Origin: a bacterium | Lineage (GTDB): Bacteria > Patescibacteriota > Minisyncoccia > Phycocordibacterales > PALSA-1337 | NCBI GenBank assembly: GCA_030648705.1 | Contig: JAUSHF010000026.1 | Location: 1 to 5,964, forward strand | Length of the DNA: 5,964 nt | Reading direction: 5' to 3' | Part shown: positions 4,170 through 5,964 of the stretch, one piece after another | Layout: every line of letters starts with the position of its first letter | Numbering within the stretch: position 1 is the stretch's first letter | Made by a program: the position numbers and the translations under genes | Notes under the pieces: model-generated | Database searches by the model: none | What the model was told of the DNA's origin: nothing | Seen by the model: the letters and a program-made list of their open reading frames with translations, nothing else

Positions 4170-5156
4170 ATGTCTAATAAATTTTTAAAAAAGTTTTTTC
4201 CACCACCTTCTTTTCTTAAAGTGCAATGGGTCGGATTAGAGGTGTCAGACGAATTTGCTAAATTAGTTCAAATTAAAGATGGACTTCATGGTTTAGAATT
4301 GGGGAAATATGCAGAGAAGGCAGTGCCATCTGGTGTGATTGTATCTGGTCAAATAGCTGATAAAAATAAACTCATTTCGATTCTAAAGGAACTAAGAAAA
4401 ATCAGTCCTACTTCATATGTAAATGCTTCTTTGCCTGAAGAAAAAAGCTTCTTATTTACAGCAGTGGTTAACTTTGGTACTGATGATGAGATCAGAAGAA
4501 ATATTGAATATATTTTAGAAGAAAATGTCCCTATTCCTCCATCAGAAACTCTTTTCGAATTTGATATTATTGGTAAATCAGAAAAGGATGAGAATAAAGT
4601 ATTGGTATCTGTAACCGCTATGCCGTCTAAAGTAGCTGAGGAATATAATGATATTTTTACACAAGCAGGATTTAAACCTTATTTATTAGAAGTAGAGGGT
4701 AGACCTTTTTCTAGATCTTTAATAAAAAGAAAAGACAAGAGGACTTTTATACTAGTTAATTTTAATGATAGGAATGTCGGACTATTTTTAGTGTCAGAGA
4801 ATATAATTCGTTTTACATCTACTGTTAGATTAGATCGAAAAGAAATCCCAGAGAGCTACAAGACTGAAACAGGTTTTGATATTAAAGGATATGTAAAAAA
4901 TGAAATAGAAAAAGTTTATGCTTATTGGTACGGAAAAGATCCAAATAATAAGCCAATAGATGAAGTGGTTCTAGCGGGGAAGAATGCTTCAGACGGTGAA
5001 TTTATGCTCATGCTGAGAAAGACATCAAAGGCTAAGGTAAGGGTGGCAGATGTCTGGATAAATGTTTCAGAGGCAAAGACATTCGTACCAGAAATAGAAT
5101 ATACAGAATCTTTGAAATTCGCTACGGCTATAGGTTTGGCTATTAAGGGAAGGTAA
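4170..5156 (+). CDS. pilM: Type IV pilus assembly protein PilM (actin-like, cytoplasmic)
   Basis: The 328 residues show the PilM layout. VGLEVSDEFAKLVQIKDG (21-38) stands where other members have GIDIGSSSVK-type phosphate motif 1. ASLPEEKSFLFTAVVNF (86-102) is the segment where most PilM have 'slP....f'. EYILEENVPIPPSETLFEFDIIG (113-135) and VLVSVTAMPSKVAEEYNDIFTQAGFKPYLLEVEGRPFSRSL (144-184) are diagnostic. ILVNFNDRNVGLFLV (194-208) sits at phosphate motif 2, and EVVLAGKNASDGEF (265-278) at the adenosine motif. PilM sits on the inner face of the membrane and binds the N-terminal tail of PilN to connect the pilus motor with PilN/PilO. The nucleotide motifs are weakened: E24 replaces the usual Asp, and N197 stands near the phosphate-2 Asp. 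ATP binding is therefore uncertain. The gene has no Shine-Dalgarno sequence and a perfect TATAAT 8 nt before the ATG; pilN follows after 16 nt. Confidence 0.9.
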   Translation: MSNKFLKKFFPPPSFLKVQWVGLEVSDEFAKLVQIKDGLHGLELGKYAEKAVPSGVIVSGQIADKNKLISILKELRKISPTSYVNASLPEEKSFLFTAVVNFGTDDEIRRNIEYILEENVPIPPSETLFEFDIIGKSEKDENKVLVSVTAMPSKVAEEYNDIFTQAGFKPYLLEVEGRPFSRSLIKRKDKRTFILVNFNDRNVGLFLVSENIIRFTSTVRLDRKEIPESYKTETGFDIKGYVKNEIEKVYAYWYGKDPNNKPIDEVVLAGKNASDGEFMLMLRKTSKAKVRVADVWINVSEAKTFVPEIEYTESLKFATAIGLAIKGR

Positions 5157-5159
5157 TTA

Positions 5160-5165
5160 TATATT
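5160..5165 (+). promoter_or_regulatory. Weak -10-like hexamer before pilN
   Basis: TATATT at 5160-5165 lies 7 nt before the pilN ATG, matching the spacing seen before pilM and the other starts. The whole spacer (5157-5172) is A/T only, so this may be chance; pilN could equally be expressed from the pilM transcript. Confidence 0.2.
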
Positions 5166-5172
5166 ATTTTTT

Positions 5173-5706
5173 ATGTTTTCATTTATACCAGATGCACAAA
5201 AGAAAATTTTAACTAGAGAATATAGAATGCGTCTATTAATAATGCTTCTTCTCGCTATATTTACTAGTATATTAACAGCTTTAGTCTCTGAATTACCAGC
5301 TTCTTTCTTTTCGAAAGTCAGTCTCGATTCTGCTAATTTACAAATTAAAAATGTAGAGAGTAGTCAGGCTAATAAAGATAAGAATGTCTTAATCAAGGAA
5401 ATAAACGATATAAATAGCTATATTTTAGTTTTGAATAAAGATAGTGGTAGAGAATCTATAAAGAATGTTCTAATGAATATTATTCGTTTGAAAGGTAACG
5501 TTTCATTAACATCTTTTGTTATAAATAGAGATCCTAAAGGTGATACTCTATCTGTGTCAGGCATAGCCAGAAAGAGAGAAGATTTAGTGATTTTTTCTAA
5601 GGCTTTAAGAAGTAGTCCTTTATTCAAAGATGTGGAAATTCCAGCATCAGATTTCGCAAAATTAACAGATATAAATTTTAATATATCTATACCAGGTCAT
5701 TTTTAA
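5173..5706 (+). CDS. pilN: Type IV pilus assembly protein PilN-like
   Basis: The 177 residues show the PilN/GspL-C layout. A short cytoplasmic tail (MFSFIPDAQKKILTREYRMR, 1-20) takes the place of the INLLP-type segment that docks into PilM. One membrane helix follows (about 21-39), then a coiled-coil-like stretch (about 50-95, SANLQIKNVESSQANKDK...LIKEINDINSYILVL). The C-terminal alpha/beta domain (about 98-177) has NVSLTSFVINRDPKGDTLSVSGIA, SKALRSSPLFKDVEIP and DINFNISI. Those strand and helix blocks are typical of PilN. It would pair with PilO in the periplasm or outer face of the membrane and with PilM inside. The start ATG at 5173 gives the docking tail immediately and has no Shine-Dalgarno sequence. 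The stop at 5706 is followed two bases later by the next ATG. Confidence 0.85.
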   Translation: MFSFIPDAQKKILTREYRMRLLIMLLLAIFTSILTALVSELPASFFSKVSLDSANLQIKNVESSQANKDKNVLIKEINDINSYILVLNKDSGRESIKNVLMNIIRLKGNVSLTSFVINRDPKGDTLSVSGIARKREDLVIFSKALRSSPLFKDVEIPASDFAKLTDINFNISIPGHF

Positions 5707-5708
5707 TT

Positions 5709-5964
5709 ATGAAAAACACCTTATTAAAAACAGCTTTAGTTCCATTAATTCTAATAATCGCATTAGTATCTTTTGGATATATTTATATTCATAATAAGAT
5801 TAAAGATAATGTTAATCAGAGTATTGAAGCTAGAACGAAAGTTATATCTCTTAATGAAGAAGAGTTAAGTTTAAAGATTTTGAGGAGCGGTACAGATTCA
5901 TCATTAGAAAAAAGGCAAGATGTACTTAAGTATTTTGTGCCAGAAGATGATTTGGTTAGTTTTA
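5709..5964 (+). CDS. pilO: Type IV pilus assembly protein PilO-like, N-terminal part (cut by window edge)
   Basis: The open frame begins ATG AAA AAC two bases after the pilN stop and runs without a stop to the window end, giving 85 residues. It starts with MKNTLLK, then a membrane helix (about 8-27, LVPLILIIALVSFGYIYI), then a long charged segment likely to be coiled coil (NKIKDNVNQSIEAR..., about 29-70), followed by LEKRQDVLKYFVPEDDLVSF. That is the expected PilO start: a short inner tail, one helix, then a coiled coil leading to a ferredoxin-like domain that lies beyond the edge. Position directly after pilM and pilN is the main support for the name. The sequence shown has no truncation other than the window boundary, and translation is probably coupled to pilN. 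Confidence 0.75.
   Translation, partial: MKNTLLKTALVPLILIIALVSFGYIYIHNKIKDNVNQSIEARTKVISLNEEELSLKILRSGTDSSLEKRQDVLKYFVPEDDLVSF

Overview
The window is AT-rich, with short spacers, many small proteins and a type IV pilus assembly locus. Several proteins resemble ones I associate with the Candidate Phyla Radiation (Patescibacteria, perhaps a Parcubacteria-like lineage): a two-helix protein with the N-terminal pattern W..MEYHHEPKSSDW, a 75-residue 'IRYKFLDIFQ' protein, and a reduced pilM/pilN/pilO set. The lineage is an inference from protein style, not from a marker gene.

Left part (1-1404). The window opens inside a minus-strand tRNA cut by its edge; only the 5' half is present, with anticodon GCN, probably tRNA-Gly. 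Next comes a minus-strand 161-aa membrane protein. Facing away from it across a 55-nt divergent promoter region is a GTG-started 190-aa gene. It aligns by eye with the central and C-terminal parts of adenylate kinase but lacks the P-loop. A strong hairpin at 1255-1291 can terminate both this gene and the convergent minus-strand genes.

Middle part (1405-2724). A minus-strand cassette of three small genes (147, 75 and 115 aa, in transcription order) encodes a signal-anchored exported protein with two cysteines, a small beta-rich soluble protein, and a single-pass membrane protein with coiled-coil-like flanks. Just upstream of it on the same strand is a complete tRNA-Ser(UGA).

Right part (2725-5964). 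Six plus-strand genes follow: ruvX (Holliday-junction resolvase family), a free-standing EMAP/Trbp111-type tRNA-binding OB-fold protein, a DedA-family membrane protein, and pilM, pilN and pilO (pilO cut by the window edge). The last three would build the inner-membrane alignment platform of a type IV pilus, with PilM in the cytoplasm and PilN and PilO crossing the membrane.

Regulation. Nearly all starts lack a Shine-Dalgarno sequence. Many instead have a -10-like hexamer (TATAAT, TAAAAT, TACACT) 6-11 nt before the start codon, which suggests leaderless or near-leaderless mRNAs. Both tRNAs have an extended -10 (TGnTAT.G.) ending exactly 9 nt before the mature 5' end.

I see no CRISPR array, insertion sequence, toxin-antitoxin pair or obvious defence system. 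The points most worth a second look are the P-loop-less adenylate-kinase-like gene, the leaderless start pattern, and a 12-nt in-frame tandem repeat inside ruvX.
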